A stretch of 21,686 bases of DNA. Source: Chlorobiota bacterium (GTDB taxonomy: Bacteria > Bacteroidota > Bacteroidia > Flavobacteriales > Flavobacteriaceae). Made by a program: the position numbers and the translations under genes. The stretch lies in NCBI GenBank assembly GCA_013153655.1, contig JAADEB010000019.1:1-21686 (forward strand). The letters are read 5' to 3'. Of this stretch, positions 7,530 through 15,178 are shown piece by piece. The stretch's first letter is position 1; each line of letters begins with the position of its first letter. The notes below the pieces were generated by a model. It searched no databases and was not told the origin of the DNA. It saw only the letters and a list, made by a program, of their open reading frames with translations.

Positions 7530-8036
7530 ATGTCGCAATCCCCCAAAAAACGTATCATTATCTACACAGACGGCGCCTGCAAAGGCAATCCGGGTCCCGG
7601 CGGCTACGGCATCCTTATGCTGCTGGAAAACAGCACCTACAAAAAAGCCTTCTACAAGGGTTTCCGCCACACCACCAACAACCGCATGGAACTGCGCGCC
7701 GTGGTGGACGCCCTGCGCAAAATCACCAAACCCGGCCAGGACGTTATCGTGGTAACCGACTCGCGTTACATCTCCGATGCCATCAACAAAGGCTGGCTGG
7801 AAGCTTGGATCCGAAAAGGCTTCAAAAAGGTCAAAAACGCCGACCTGTGGAAACAATTGGCCGAATTGCTGCGCCAACACCGGGTGGAATTCATGTGGGT
7901 CAAAGGCCACGACAAACATCCCCAAAACAATTATGTGGACCGCCTGGCCGTAAAAGCCGCCTCGTTTCCGCCGCACAAACTCCATATCGACGCCGAATAC
8001 GAAAAGCTCAACCCGCCTCCTCCTGAAAAAACATAA
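7530..8036 (+). CDS. rnhA: Ribonuclease HI
   Basis: 168 residues, close to the E. coli enzyme. It cleaves the RNA strand of RNA-DNA hybrids (R-loops, primers) with two Mg2+. All catalytic residues are present: Asp14 in YTDGACKGNPGPGGYG, Glu54 in RMELRAVV, Asp77 in VTDSRY, and His127 plus Asp137 in WVKGHDKHPQNNYVDRLA. The basic segment KGWLEAWIRKGFKKVKN corresponds to the substrate-binding handle. I chose the ATG at 7530, which gives MSQSPKKRIIIYTDG; extending upstream to 7419 would overlap the SDR gene by 100 bases and add a non-family N-terminus. The C-terminal tail is proline-rich (PPPPEKT) and is not needed for the fold. Confidence 0.94.
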   Translation: MSQSPKKRIIIYTDGACKGNPGPGGYGILMLLENSTYKKAFYKGFRHTTNNRMELRAVVDALRKITKPGQDVIVVTDSRYISDAINKGWLEAWIRKGFKKVKNADLWKQLAELLRQHRVEFMWVKGHDKHPQNNYVDRLAVKAASFPPHKLHIDAEYEKLNPPPPEKT

Positions 8037-8038
8037 TA

Positions 8039-8079
8039 ACCGGGCCACATACCGCAACCCGGTCATCAACGCGTTTTTT
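8039..8079 (+). terminator. Weak terminator after rnhA
   Basis: ACCGGG (8039-8044) pairs with CCCGGT (8058-8063), and a run of six T starts at 8074, ten bases after the stem. The short stem and the gap make it marginal. It sits between the convergent rnhA and barrel genes, where a terminator is expected. Confidence 0.3.
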
Positions 8080-8087
8080 CCCTTCCG

Positions 8088-8762
8088 CTAAAAATTAAAA
8101 TAATAGGAAGCGGAAAAATAAAATACCTTATTAAAGATTTTATCTTCCTCATCGTCCATGTAGGGAGCATTTACCGGGAGGAATCCGCGCGAAAAATAGA
8201 AACCTATTCGATATCTGTCGATTTGATAGGAAACACCCAAGTTGATACCTAAATCAAGCATATTGAAATATAACTTGTCATCGTCTTCATCTTTGACTTT
8301 TCCCAAAATGGGGTAATATCTTTCATTTTCATCAACTTTATTCCCATCAAAATCCGTTCCGGTATATCTTAGATTACCCGTCAAACCCAAAGCAAAATAA
8401 GGCCCCGCACCAAGTGTAAAATTATTCAAACGATAATCGAACATAAGAGGGGCTTCCAAATAATAAAACGTCAAATGAAAGTTATAAAAGAATGACAAAT
8501 TAAAACCCTTCCGGCTTAACATTAAGGAAGGCTCAAAATACATATTTTCCCTCGACATGGGATATTCGGCAAATACTCCGGCAGAAAAATATCCGATGGG
8601 TTTGGTATTATAAGATATGGAACCCGTACTGGTTATGGATACATTCGCCCACCCTCCGGAGATACGAAATCCGTAATAAGGTTGGGCATAATTCTTAACG
8701 CTACCCCAAAAAGCACCGGCAAGCAATATAAAACTTAAAATATAATACCTTTTCTTCATCAT
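8088..8762 (-). CDS. Outer-membrane beta-barrel protein, PorT-like family
   Basis: A 224-residue exported protein with a signal peptide (MMKKRYY, hydrophobic core, cleavage after NYAQ near residue 27). The mature chain alternates polar and aromatic residues in strands separated by short turns (YYGFRISGGWANVSI, GYFSAGVFAEYPM, FTLGAGPYFALGLTG, LDLGINLGVSYQI, YRIGFYFSRGF) and ends in SASYYFNF with terminal Phe, the BAM-recognition signal. The size fits the small barrel domain family (outer membrane protein beta-barrel, PorT-like) abundant in Bacteroidota. The acidic loops (KDEDDDK, DDEEDK) are probably extracellular. Its base composition is odd: 19 G+C in the 60 bases 8281-8340, against 40 of 60 in neighbouring rnhA (7681-7740), suggesting acquisition or relaxed codon bias. 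Specific function unknown; PorT itself is a type IX secretion component, but I see nothing that proves that role here. Confidence 0.75.
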   Translation of the reverse strand: MMKKRYYILSFILLAGAFWGSVKNYAQPYYGFRISGGWANVSITSTGSISYNTKPIGYFSAGVFAEYPMSRENMYFEPSLMLSRKGFNLSFFYNFHLTFYYLEAPLMFDYRLNNFTLGAGPYFALGLTGNLRYTGTDFDGNKVDENERYYPILGKVKDEDDDKLYFNMLDLGINLGVSYQIDRYRIGFYFSRGFLPVNAPYMDDEEDKIFNKVFYFSASYYFNF

Positions 8763-8802
8763 TTTAATTCTTTTTTTATTTTATCTAAAATTACTTTATT
8801 TT

Positions 8803-8829
8803 CAAATAAATAAGAATGATTTATGTCAA
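8803..8829 (-). promoter_or_regulatory. Candidate promoter of the barrel gene
   Basis: On the minus strand TTG (complement of 8827-8829) is followed after 16 bases by TTTATTTG (complement of 8803-8810), one base off TAnnTTTG. It lies about 40 bases before the ATG at 8762. The surrounding DNA is very AT-rich, so chance matches are likely. Confidence 0.3.
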
Positions 8830-9017
8830 ATTTTTATGCATTACATATCATTTTTAAACATTACACCTTAAATTAATTCGTATTGATTTACAACAAGTTC
8901 ATTCATTTTTCTTTTTAAATCTTTTTAATTTCAAAAAATTATAAATTTAAACATTGAAACCTAGGCTAATAACTTCATCAAACTTTGGTTAAGCAAAACG
9001 GTCCCGGGGGAATTTCG

Positions 9018-9025
9018 TATCTTTG
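9018..9025 (+). promoter_or_regulatory. -7 box of the transketolase-channel unit
   Basis: TATCTTTG is a perfect match to the Bacteroidota TAnnTTTG element, within the frequently seen context CGTATCTTTG. It is 18 bases before the ATG at 9044, giving a very short leader. No TTG is found at the -33 spacing. The rest of 8763-9017 is AT-rich with nothing else recognised. Confidence 0.5.
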
Positions 9026-9043
9026 TAGGAAAATCAGAGGATT

Positions 9044-10003
9044 ATGGCATTATTTACATACACGGAAAAGAAGGATACGCGCTCGGGATTCGGAGATGCA
9101 TTGCTGGAATTGGGGCGCAAAAATCCCGATATTGTGGCATTGACGGCCGATGTAGCCGGTTCGGTTAAAATGACAGCTTTTGCCAAGGAATTTCCGGAAC
9201 GTTTTTTTGACGTAGGCATTCAGGAAGCCAATATGATAGGCATGGCCGCCGGTTTTACGCTGGAAGGCAAGATTCCGTTTGCGTCCACCTTTGCGGAGTT
9301 TGCTTCGGGACGTGTGTACGACCAAATACGCCAAGCCGTAGCCTATTCGGAAAAGAACGTAAAAATCGCGGCCTCCCATTCGGGTCTGACCGTGGGCGAA
9401 GACGGCGCCACCCACCAGGCCTTGGAAGACCTGGGTATGATGAAGATGCTCCCGGGTATGACCGTTATCAACACCTGCGACTACAACCAAACCTACAACG
9501 CCACCCTGGCCGTGGCGGCACACAAAGGACCGGTGTACCTGCGTTTCGGCCGGCCGAAAGTGCCTAATTTTACTCCGAAAGACATGAAATTCGAAATCGG
9601 AAAGGCTTGGGTGATGAAGGAAGGGACCGACGTAACCGTTTTTGCCACGGGCCATTTGGTATGGGAAGCCGTTACGGCCGCCGAAACTTTGGAAAAGGAA
9701 GGTATTTCGGTGGAACTGATCAATATTCACACCATTAAACCCTTGGACGAAGAGGCGGTATTGAAATCGGCGCGTAAAACGGGTGCCGTGGTGACGGCCG
9801 AAGAGCACAACGTGTTGGGCGGTCTGGGCGAAAGCATAGCTCGCGTCCTGAGCCTGCATGCACCGGTACCGCAGGAATATGTGGCCATAAACGACCGCTT
9901 CGGCGAATCGGGCAAGGATTTTGAGTTGATGAAAGCCTACGGCCTGGATGCGGAAAGCATCGTAAAGGCGGTACGGCGCGTAGTGGCTCGTAAAAAAGCT
10001 TAG
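9044..10003 (+). CDS. Transketolase, C-terminal subunit (split enzyme)
   Basis: 319 residues covering the pyrimidine-binding and C-terminal domains of transketolase; the TPP diphosphate-binding N-terminal half is absent. Seen: DVGIQEANMIGMAAG with the cofactor-activating Glu61, the loop FAEFASGRVYDQIRQAVAY, HSGLTVGEDGATHQALED (111-129), and a C-terminal domain from about 185 with TGHLVWEAV and EEHNVLGGLGESIA. With an N-terminal partner it would transfer two-carbon ketol units in the non-oxidative pentose phosphate pathway. In split systems the partner gene is usually immediately upstream; here the upstream gene is a barrel protein on the other strand, so the partner must lie elsewhere. A DXS-like role is less likely given the length and motifs. 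A K+ channel gene follows after 12 bases. Confidence 0.9.
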   Translation: MALFTYTEKKDTRSGFGDALLELGRKNPDIVALTADVAGSVKMTAFAKEFPERFFDVGIQEANMIGMAAGFTLEGKIPFASTFAEFASGRVYDQIRQAVAYSEKNVKIAASHSGLTVGEDGATHQALEDLGMMKMLPGMTVINTCDYNQTYNATLAVAAHKGPVYLRFGRPKVPNFTPKDMKFEIGKAWVMKEGTDVTVFATGHLVWEAVTAAETLEKEGISVELINIHTIKPLDEEAVLKSARKTGAVVTAEEHNVLGGLGESIARVLSLHAPVPQEYVAINDRFGESGKDFELMKAYGLDAESIVKAVRRVVARKKA

Positions 10004-10015
10004 GAAAAAATAAGG

Positions 10016-11041
10016 ATGTACCGTTATTTCCGTAACGACCTGTTGCTGGCGGTTTTACTGCTGTTCCTGCTCATAGGCGCCGGCACGGCGGGTTATCATT
10101 TCCTGGAAGATTTTCCATGGATGGATGCCTTGTATATGACCGTGATCACGGTGACCACGGTGGGTTTCGGCGAAGTGCATCCGCTGAGTGCCGAAGGCAA
10201 AATCCTGACCATTCTGCTCATTCTGTTCAGTATCGTTACCTATGCCTACATTTTGTCGGTCATTACCGAATTTGTGGTAGGCGAAAACATTTTCAAAAAA
10301 ATATTCGACCGGCGTATGAAAAAACAAATAAGCAAACTCAGCGACCATATCATTCTGGTGGGTTACGGCCGCACGGGACGGGAAATCGTAAGCAAATTGC
10401 GCCATTTCGACCGTCCGATCGTGGTTATCGACAAGCAAGAACCCAAAGACAGCGACCGTTTTGATTTCAAAAAACTGTTTTTCCTCCAAGCCGACGCCAC
10501 CGAGGACCAAACCCTAATGGATGCCGGTGTGGAACGGGCACATACCTTGCTCTCGTCCATAGGGGGCGATGTGGAAAACCTGTTTGTGGTGCTTTCGGCC
10601 AGGCAAAAGAATCCGCATATACGCATCATCACCCGTGCCACGGACCAAAACGCCGCCGACAAAATGCAGTTGGCCGGCGCCGACCGGGTGATTCTCCCCG
10701 AGAAAATCGGAGGTGACTTTATGGCATCGCTGGTGATTATGCCCGACTTGGTGGAATTTATCAACGCCTTGACCTCATCCAGTGTAGGACCCCGCAACCA
10801 ACTGGAAGAAATACATTTCTACGAACTACCGGAAGAATACAAAGGTAAAACCATAGCCGAACTGGACCTCAGACGCAAAACCGGCGTTACCATTATAGGT
10901 TTCAAAACCGCCGACGGGCAATATATCATCAACCCTTCGCCGGATACCAAATTCGAGAAAGGAACCGCCATTATCGTCCTGGGCCAAAGCGACCAAATCG
11001 AAAAATTGAACCGGTTGCTGAATTTGCATCATCATTTGTAG
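10016..11041 (+). CDS. Two-TM potassium channel with RCK (TrkA-N/TrkA-C) domain
   Basis: A 341-residue MthK-type ligand-gated K+ channel subunit. Helix one spans about 8-28. The pore helix and selectivity filter are in TVITVTTVGFGE (filter TVGFG, 48-52, a common variant of TVGYG), and helix two spans about 63-85. The cytosolic RCK N-lobe starts at HIILVGYGRTGREI (111) with the Rossmann GxGxxG; an acidic residue follows beta-2 (VVIDK), so NAD(H) or a nucleotide could bind. An RCK/TrkA C-lobe closes the protein (from about 265). A Met at residue 101 precedes the RCK domain just as the internal start of MthK does. The start at 10016 is preceded by AAGGA 4-5 bases upstream overlapping the usual ribosome-binding position. 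Likely co-transcribed with the transketolase half upstream, with no evident shared function. Confidence 0.9.
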   Translation: MYRYFRNDLLLAVLLLFLLIGAGTAGYHFLEDFPWMDALYMTVITVTTVGFGEVHPLSAEGKILTILLILFSIVTYAYILSVITEFVVGENIFKKIFDRRMKKQISKLSDHIILVGYGRTGREIVSKLRHFDRPIVVIDKQEPKDSDRFDFKKLFFLQADATEDQTLMDAGVERAHTLLSSIGGDVENLFVVLSARQKNPHIRIITRATDQNAADKMQLAGADRVILPEKIGGDFMASLVIMPDLVEFINALTSSSVGPRNQLEEIHFYELPEEYKGKTIAELDLRRKTGVTIIGFKTADGQYIINPSPDTKFEKGTAIIVLGQSDQIEKLNRLLNLHHHL

Positions 11042-11314
11042 AAAACCGGATATCGAATATTAGAATCCGGAAGACTGAATTTTGTCGAAAAAATCTTGGT
11101 ATATGGCTTTAAACCGAGATATCACCGGCCGGTGCGAGTTTCCGTCCGATATAGATATATACATTAGAATTGAATACAACTCTTCGTAGACCTATACACC
11201 TCAACTTTGGGGATAAAATCTGCGATTACTCTTCTGTAACAAAAATCATATTTGCCGTTTTATGTTTTCCGAAAAAGCACCGCTCACCGGTCATCGGTTT
11301 CCAAAACGATTGCA

Positions 11315-11329
11315 TCCGCCTGAGGCGGA
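11315..11329. repeat. Palindrome TCCGCCTGAGGCGGA
   Basis: A 7-bp inverted repeat around one base. The related TCCGCCTCAGGCGGA at 11460-11474 is its reverse complement. Both lie in the gene-free stretch 11042-11556, which otherwise holds a 12-bp palindrome CACCGGCCGGTG (11123-11134) and the dispersed elements listed separately. An open frame at 11170-11484 crosses these repeats and is not believed. Confidence 0.6.
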
Positions 11330-11360
11330 CACGGCGATTTAACGATTTAACAAAACAAAG

Positions 11361-11393
11361 AGATTCCTCAGTCGTAACCTCCTTCGGAATGAC
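11361..11393 (-). repeat. 33-bp dispersed element GTCATTCCGAAGGAG..., copy 2 (inverted)
   Basis: Read on the minus strand this matches 5981-6013 at 32 of 33 positions. The two copies face each other across about 5.3 kb that contains the SDR, rnhA, barrel, transketolase and channel genes. Confidence 0.65.
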
Positions 11394-11437
11394 AAAGGTC
11401 GCTCTTTTGTTTTGTTACCGCCTCCGGAACGCATTTT

Positions 11438-11482
11438 GTCATTCCGAACGCAGGGCGTGTCCGCCTCAGGCGGAAGGAGCCT
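11438..11482 (+). repeat. Variant of the GTCATTCCGAA element fused to a palindrome
   Basis: Starts GTCATTCCGAACGCAGG, sharing the first 11 bases with the 33-bp element, and continues through the palindrome at 11460-11474 to GGAAGGAGCCT. It sits 45 bases from copy 2, in opposite orientation. Confidence 0.5.
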
Positions 11483-11512
11483 AAAAAAGCTAATAGCCAA
11501 CGGCTAATGGCT
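11483..11512 (-). terminator. Terminator of the mre operon
   Basis: On the minus strand an 11-base arm AGCCATTAGCC (complement of 11502-11512) faces GGCTATTAGCT (11488-11498) across a GTT loop with two mismatches, and six T follow (complement of 11483-11488). It begins about 45 bases after the elaA stop. The same sequence resembles dispersed AATAGCC repeats, so it may be a repeat recruited as a terminator. Confidence 0.5.
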
Positions 11513-11556
11513 AAAAGCTTTGTATTCAATTCTTTAACCAACTATTCAGCAATAAT

Positions 11557-12027
11557 TCATTCACCCTCCCAAACCATACGTACATGCGGAATGCCGTCCT
11601 CCAAATATTCGTGGCCGCGCCGCCGGAAGCCGAATTTTTCATAGAAGGCGGTCAGGTAGGTTTGAGCGCTAAGTTCCACGGATCGGTCCGGATGGTGGCG
11701 GCGGATGTAGGTCATGATTTGTTGCATCATGCTTTCGGCCAGCCCTTGCCGGCGAAAGGCGGGTTCGGTGAGCACGCGTCCTATGCGAACGGGTTCGTCG
11801 GCGGTTTGCGGCAGGATAATACGTGCGTAAGCGGCCAAACGCCCATGGCGGCGCAGGAGCACGTGCAGGCTGTGTTGGTCCCGGTAGTCCAAATCCTGAT
11901 AGGCGCAATTTTGTTCCACCACAAACACCTTGGCACGCAGGTGCAGGATTTCGTAGAGCAAGTGAATGTCCAAAGCCTCGAAAGGCAGGAACTCGGCCGG
12001 CGGTATGTGTCGGGATTTGTTCATCAT
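11557..12027 (-). CDS. elaA: ElaA-like GNAT acetyltransferase
   Basis: 156 residues with the GNAT fold. The block VFVVEQNCAYQDLDYRD (34-50) is the signature of the ElaA family (VFVVEQNCPYQDIDG in enterobacteria). The acetyl-CoA pyrophosphate-binding motif is RRQGLA (92-97), preceded by the beta-4 strand IGRVLTEPAF, and YEKFGF (129-134) is the usual C-terminal GNAT motif. The acceptor substrate of ElaA is not firmly known. Start: the ATG at 12027 overlaps the rodA stop as ATGA; a second ATG at 12024 is directly in frame and would give 155 residues, so either could be used. Its place as last gene of the cell-shape operon suggests co-expression but does not prove a role in wall synthesis. Confidence 0.85.
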   Translation of the reverse strand: MMNKSRHIPPAEFLPFEALDIHLLYEILHLRAKVFVVEQNCAYQDLDYRDQHSLHVLLRRHGRLAAYARIILPQTADEPVRIGRVLTEPAFRRQGLAESMMQQIMTYIRRHHPDRSVELSAQTYLTAFYEKFGFRRRGHEYLEDGIPHVRMVWEGE

Positions 12028-13307
12028 GCCAGGAATTCGTCGCGGTGTGCATCGAAATGCAGGAATAAAAACAGAAAAATAACAAAATTCCAAAAAGCCG
12101 ACCCGCCGTAACTCACAAACGGAATGGGAATGCCCACCGTGGGAAACAGGCCCAGGGTCATCAGAATATTGAGAAATAAATGCACCGCCAGGAAGGCCGC
12201 CAAACTGTAACCGAACACTTTGGCAAACAGGATTTTTTGGCGTTCGGCCAGCCATAGCAACCGCAAAATCAAGAACAGATATAAGGCGATAAACAGCGTG
12301 GAACCCACAAAACCGAATTGTTCGGCAATGGTGGTGAAGATGTAGTCGGTATGTTGTTCGGGAATAAACCGGCCTTCCAGTTGGCTGCCCTTCATATAGC
12401 CGCGTCCGTGCATGCCGCCGTTGCTAATGGCGATAAGGGATTGGCGCAAATGGTAGCCGGCGCCTTTGGCATCCTCCAATTTGCCCAGCATGATGGCAAT
12501 GCGTTTTTGCTGGTGCGGTTTCAAGGCCGTGCGAAACAGGTAGTCGGCGCCGAAGGCCCAAGCGGCGCTCACCATGCCCGCCGCCGCCACCAGGCTCACA
12601 AAACGCCACCGGAATTTACGCGGCGCCCGGAAATATACCACCAACGAAACCAATAGCATGAGCGGCACCAAACCCGCCAACACATGCCAAGGCGAAAAAC
12701 GCAGGCTCAGCAAAAACAACAACGTCAGCCACCCGATTATCATGATCATCAGGCCGTTGAGACCGAAACGAAACAACACCATGACGTAGGCCAACACAAA
12801 CACAATCACCGTACCCATGTCCGGTTGGAGCAAAATCAAGGCCACGGGTATGCCCAGCAGCAAGGCCGTTTTCAGAAGGTTGCGAACCGAACGCAGGTGA
12901 AAATCACGCTCGCTGAGCAATTTGGCCAGCCCCAAGGCTGTCATCCATTTGGCCGCCTCGGAGGGTTGGAAACTCACGCCGCCGAACACATACCAGGATT
13001 TGGCTCCGGCGATTTCCTTGCCCGCCACCAGCACGCCCGCCAGCAATAGCAGCGAAATCAGATAAATCAACGAACTCCACCGGATAAAGAAGCGTTGCGG
13101 TGTCAGGACAATGATCATTACAAACACGGCCGCCATTACGGCCCAAAGGGTCTGCTTGCCTTGGTGGGTTTGCCAAAAGCCCGCCTCAGGATTCAGGTAA
13201 TGGTCCACGCTGCCTATTTGCATGATGCCCCACACGGCAATAATCAGCACGGCCAGGATGCTCGGCCAGTCGTAGCGGATAATATCGGCGGGTGTGTAGT
13301 GTTTCAT
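12024..13307 (-). CDS. rodA: RodA, SEDS peptidoglycan glycosyltransferase
   Basis: 427 residues with about ten membrane helices. It polymerises lipid II into glycan strands during elongation, in complex with PBP2. SEDS hallmarks: GAKSWYVFGGVSFQPSEAAK (101-120) containing Trp105, LLQPDMGT (159-166), KPHQQKRI (263-270), a long periplasmic loop with GGMHGRGYMKGSQLEGRFIPEQHTDYIF, where Asp321 is the conserved essential loop aspartate, and GLFPTVGIPIPFVSYGGS near the C-terminus. Paralogue FtsW is less likely because the gene directly follows PBP2 (mrdA) rather than murG/ftsQ. The ATG at 13307 shares an ATGA overlap with the mrdA stop, and the stop makes another such overlap with elaA, so three genes are translationally coupled. 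The break between PQRFFIR and the next helix fits a normal SEDS topology. Confidence 0.94.
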   Translation of the reverse strand: MKHYTPADIIRYDWPSILAVLIIAVWGIMQIGSVDHYLNPEAGFWQTHQGKQTLWAVMAAVFVMIIVLTPQRFFIRWSSLIYLISLLLLAGVLVAGKEIAGAKSWYVFGGVSFQPSEAAKWMTALGLAKLLSERDFHLRSVRNLLKTALLLGIPVALILLQPDMGTVIVFVLAYVMVLFRFGLNGLMIMIIGWLTLLFLLSLRFSPWHVLAGLVPLMLLVSLVVYFRAPRKFRWRFVSLVAAAGMVSAAWAFGADYLFRTALKPHQQKRIAIMLGKLEDAKGAGYHLRQSLIAISNGGMHGRGYMKGSQLEGRFIPEQHTDYIFTTIAEQFGFVGSTLFIALYLFLILRLLWLAERQKILFAKVFGYSLAAFLAVHLFLNILMTLGLFPTVGIPIPFVSYGGSAFWNFVIFLFLFLHFDAHRDEFLA

Positions 13308-15166
13308 GGTTTGCGAAGACTGTCGGTGGCGTGTTTGGATTCGTAGATAGGGTAGAGGTTGATATGGCGTACGCGCTCGTAGAGGTCGCGGCGGCTTATG
13401 GTGTCGTTCAGGTATTTGTCGATAACCAGCGAGGCGATGGGTGCGGCCACATTGGCGCCGTAGCCGCCGTTTTCGATAAACACGCTTACGGCGATACGCG
13501 GACGGTCCGCCGGCGCGAATGCCACAAAAATGGAATGGTCCGGCATTTTGACCTTTTGGCCGTTGCGGATGATAAAGTTCTCCGAGGTACCCGTCTTACC
13601 GGCCATATCCAGTCCGGGAATGCGGCTGTATCGTGCGGTGCCTTTTTCGTACACTTCGCGCATGCCGCGAATCACCGGTTCGAAATAGGCCGAATCCACG
13701 GCCGTAAGATGTTTTCGGCGGAAGCGCGGGTCGATGACGGTGTCTTGTATTTCCACGGCCAGATGCGGCGTGTAGTAGAAACCACGGTTGGCGATGGCGG
13801 CGGTAAGGTTGGCCATTTGGATCGGTGTGGTGAGGATTTGGCCTTGTCCGATGCCGTTGGAAATGATGTTCATGCTCTTCCAGCGCCGGTGTCCGAAGTA
13901 GCGGTGATAGTAGCTACTGTCGGGAATATTGCCGCGGCGTCCCACCGGCAGGTCGTAACCCAGAAAATCACCCAGGCCGAAGCTGCGTACCATGTCCGAC
14001 CAGCGCTGTACGCCTTCGGCCGGCGTGGAGGCCGCATCGATGATTTTCAGGTAGGTTTTGGAGAAAAAGGTATTGCACGAATAGGGAATGGCGTAGGAGA
14101 GATACACGGGTCCGTTGGCACCGCAGTGGCAACGCATAAAACGGTTGCCGTATTTGAATCCGTGGTGGCAAACGTAGTGGGTGCCACGGTCGATTTGGCC
14201 CGTTTGCAGGCCCACCAAAGCATTGACCAGCTTAAACGGCGAGCCCGGCGGATAGGCACCGATGAGCGCACGGTCGAACAAGGGTTGATGCACTTTGTCG
14301 CGCAGCCATTCGGCGATGTATTTGTTGCGGTCGCGGCGGGTGAGCAATTCCGGGTCGTAGGACGGCGCGCTCACCAAGGCCAGGATTTCACCCGACGAAG
14401 GTTCGATGGCCACCACGGCGCCGTGTTTGCCCGCCATAAGGGTGTCGATAAAGGCCTGCAAGTCGATGTCGATGCTGATGCGGAGGTCTTTTCCCGGAAC
14501 GGGAAGGGTGTCCCACAGGCCGTTTTTGTAGGACTTGATGATGCGGTTGAGCTTGTCGCGTTCGTAGTAGCGCACGCCTTTTTTGCCTCTTAGGATTTTT
14601 TCATAATATTTTTCCAAACCCGTCACACCCGCCCAGTCGCCTTGGCGGTAGAACGGATCCCGGCGGAGCATGCGTTCGTTTACTTCCTGCAAATAACCCA
14701 GCACATTGGCCGCGTGCGAAGTGTGGTATTTACGGATTTGGTTTTTGCGGATTTCGAATCCCGGAAAGCGAAAAAGCACTGCCCGCAAGGGTGAAATATC
14801 GGTTTTCAGGTAACCCGAAGCGATCATGGAAGGTTTCACGCGCGAATAGCGATAGGCGCGGCGTATTTTTTTCTTCAATTCCGTGGTGTCCATGCCCGCC
14901 AGGCGTGCCAAAGCCAGGGTGTCGAAGGCGCGGCTTTGTGCAGGCGTAAACCAAATGGAAAAAACCGGTTGGTTGGACACCAGCAGACGTCCTTTGCGAT
15001 CGTAGATAAAACCGCGTGCCGGGTTGATGTATTCTTTGGTCAGTGCGTTGAGGGTGGCCTGTTCCTTGTAGGTGTTTTGCGTGTTTTGGAGCCAATAGAG
15101 CCTGGCTTCCACCGTCAGAAACAACAGCATCAGGAAAGCGACGATGATTTTGAATTTTCCGTTCAT
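13304..15166 (-). CDS. mrdA: Penicillin-binding protein 2 (elongation transpeptidase)
   Basis: 620 residues: a short cytoplasmic N-terminus, one membrane anchor (about 7-25), a pedestal/dimerisation domain starting with NPARGFIYDRKGRLL (48-62), and a class B transpeptidase domain. Active-site motifs: SPFK (Ser309 nucleophile, Lys312) in AYPPGSPFK, SCN (363-365) and KTG (524-526) in AGKTGTSEN. AGVTGLEKYYE (179-189) is the usual class B PBP motif. It cross-links peptidoglycan made by RodA, the next gene. Between the first two motifs is a Cys/His cluster, C333-H334-H335 and C346-H347-C348, at a place where metal sites have been described in other PBP2 structures as I recall. The stop overlaps the rodA start as ATGA, and mreD ends 12 bases before the start. 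beta-Lactams such as mecillinam act on this class. Confidence 0.95.
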   Translation of the reverse strand: MNGKFKIIVAFLMLLFLTVEARLYWLQNTQNTYKEQATLNALTKEYINPARGFIYDRKGRLLVSNQPVFSIWFTPAQSRAFDTLALARLAGMDTTELKKKIRRAYRYSRVKPSMIASGYLKTDISPLRAVLFRFPGFEIRKNQIRKYHTSHAANVLGYLQEVNERMLRRDPFYRQGDWAGVTGLEKYYEKILRGKKGVRYYERDKLNRIIKSYKNGLWDTLPVPGKDLRISIDIDLQAFIDTLMAGKHGAVVAIEPSSGEILALVSAPSYDPELLTRRDRNKYIAEWLRDKVHQPLFDRALIGAYPPGSPFKLVNALVGLQTGQIDRGTHYVCHHGFKYGNRFMRCHCGANGPVYLSYAIPYSCNTFFSKTYLKIIDAASTPAEGVQRWSDMVRSFGLGDFLGYDLPVGRRGNIPDSSYYHRYFGHRRWKSMNIISNGIGQGQILTTPIQMANLTAAIANRGFYYTPHLAVEIQDTVIDPRFRRKHLTAVDSAYFEPVIRGMREVYEKGTARYSRIPGLDMAGKTGTSENFIIRNGQKVKMPDHSIFVAFAPADRPRIAVSVFIENGGYGANVAAPIASLVIDKYLNDTISRRDLYERVRHINLYPIYESKHATDSLRKP

Positions 15167-15178
15167 GGCTTTGCAGGT

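Noticed and set aside
11042..11075. CCGGAT...ATCCGG hairpin after the channel gene as a terminator
   Set aside because: Only 6 bp with a 13-base loop and no T tract after it.
11170..11484. Plus-strand 104-codon frame
   Set aside because: Runs through the dispersed repeats and palindromes; translation is repeat-derived (SVVTSFGMTK, CHSERRACPPQAEGA).
13292..14593. 433-codon frame antisense to PBP2
   Set aside because: His/Val/Gly-rich shadow of codon bias; PBP2 active-site motifs prove the minus strand is coding.
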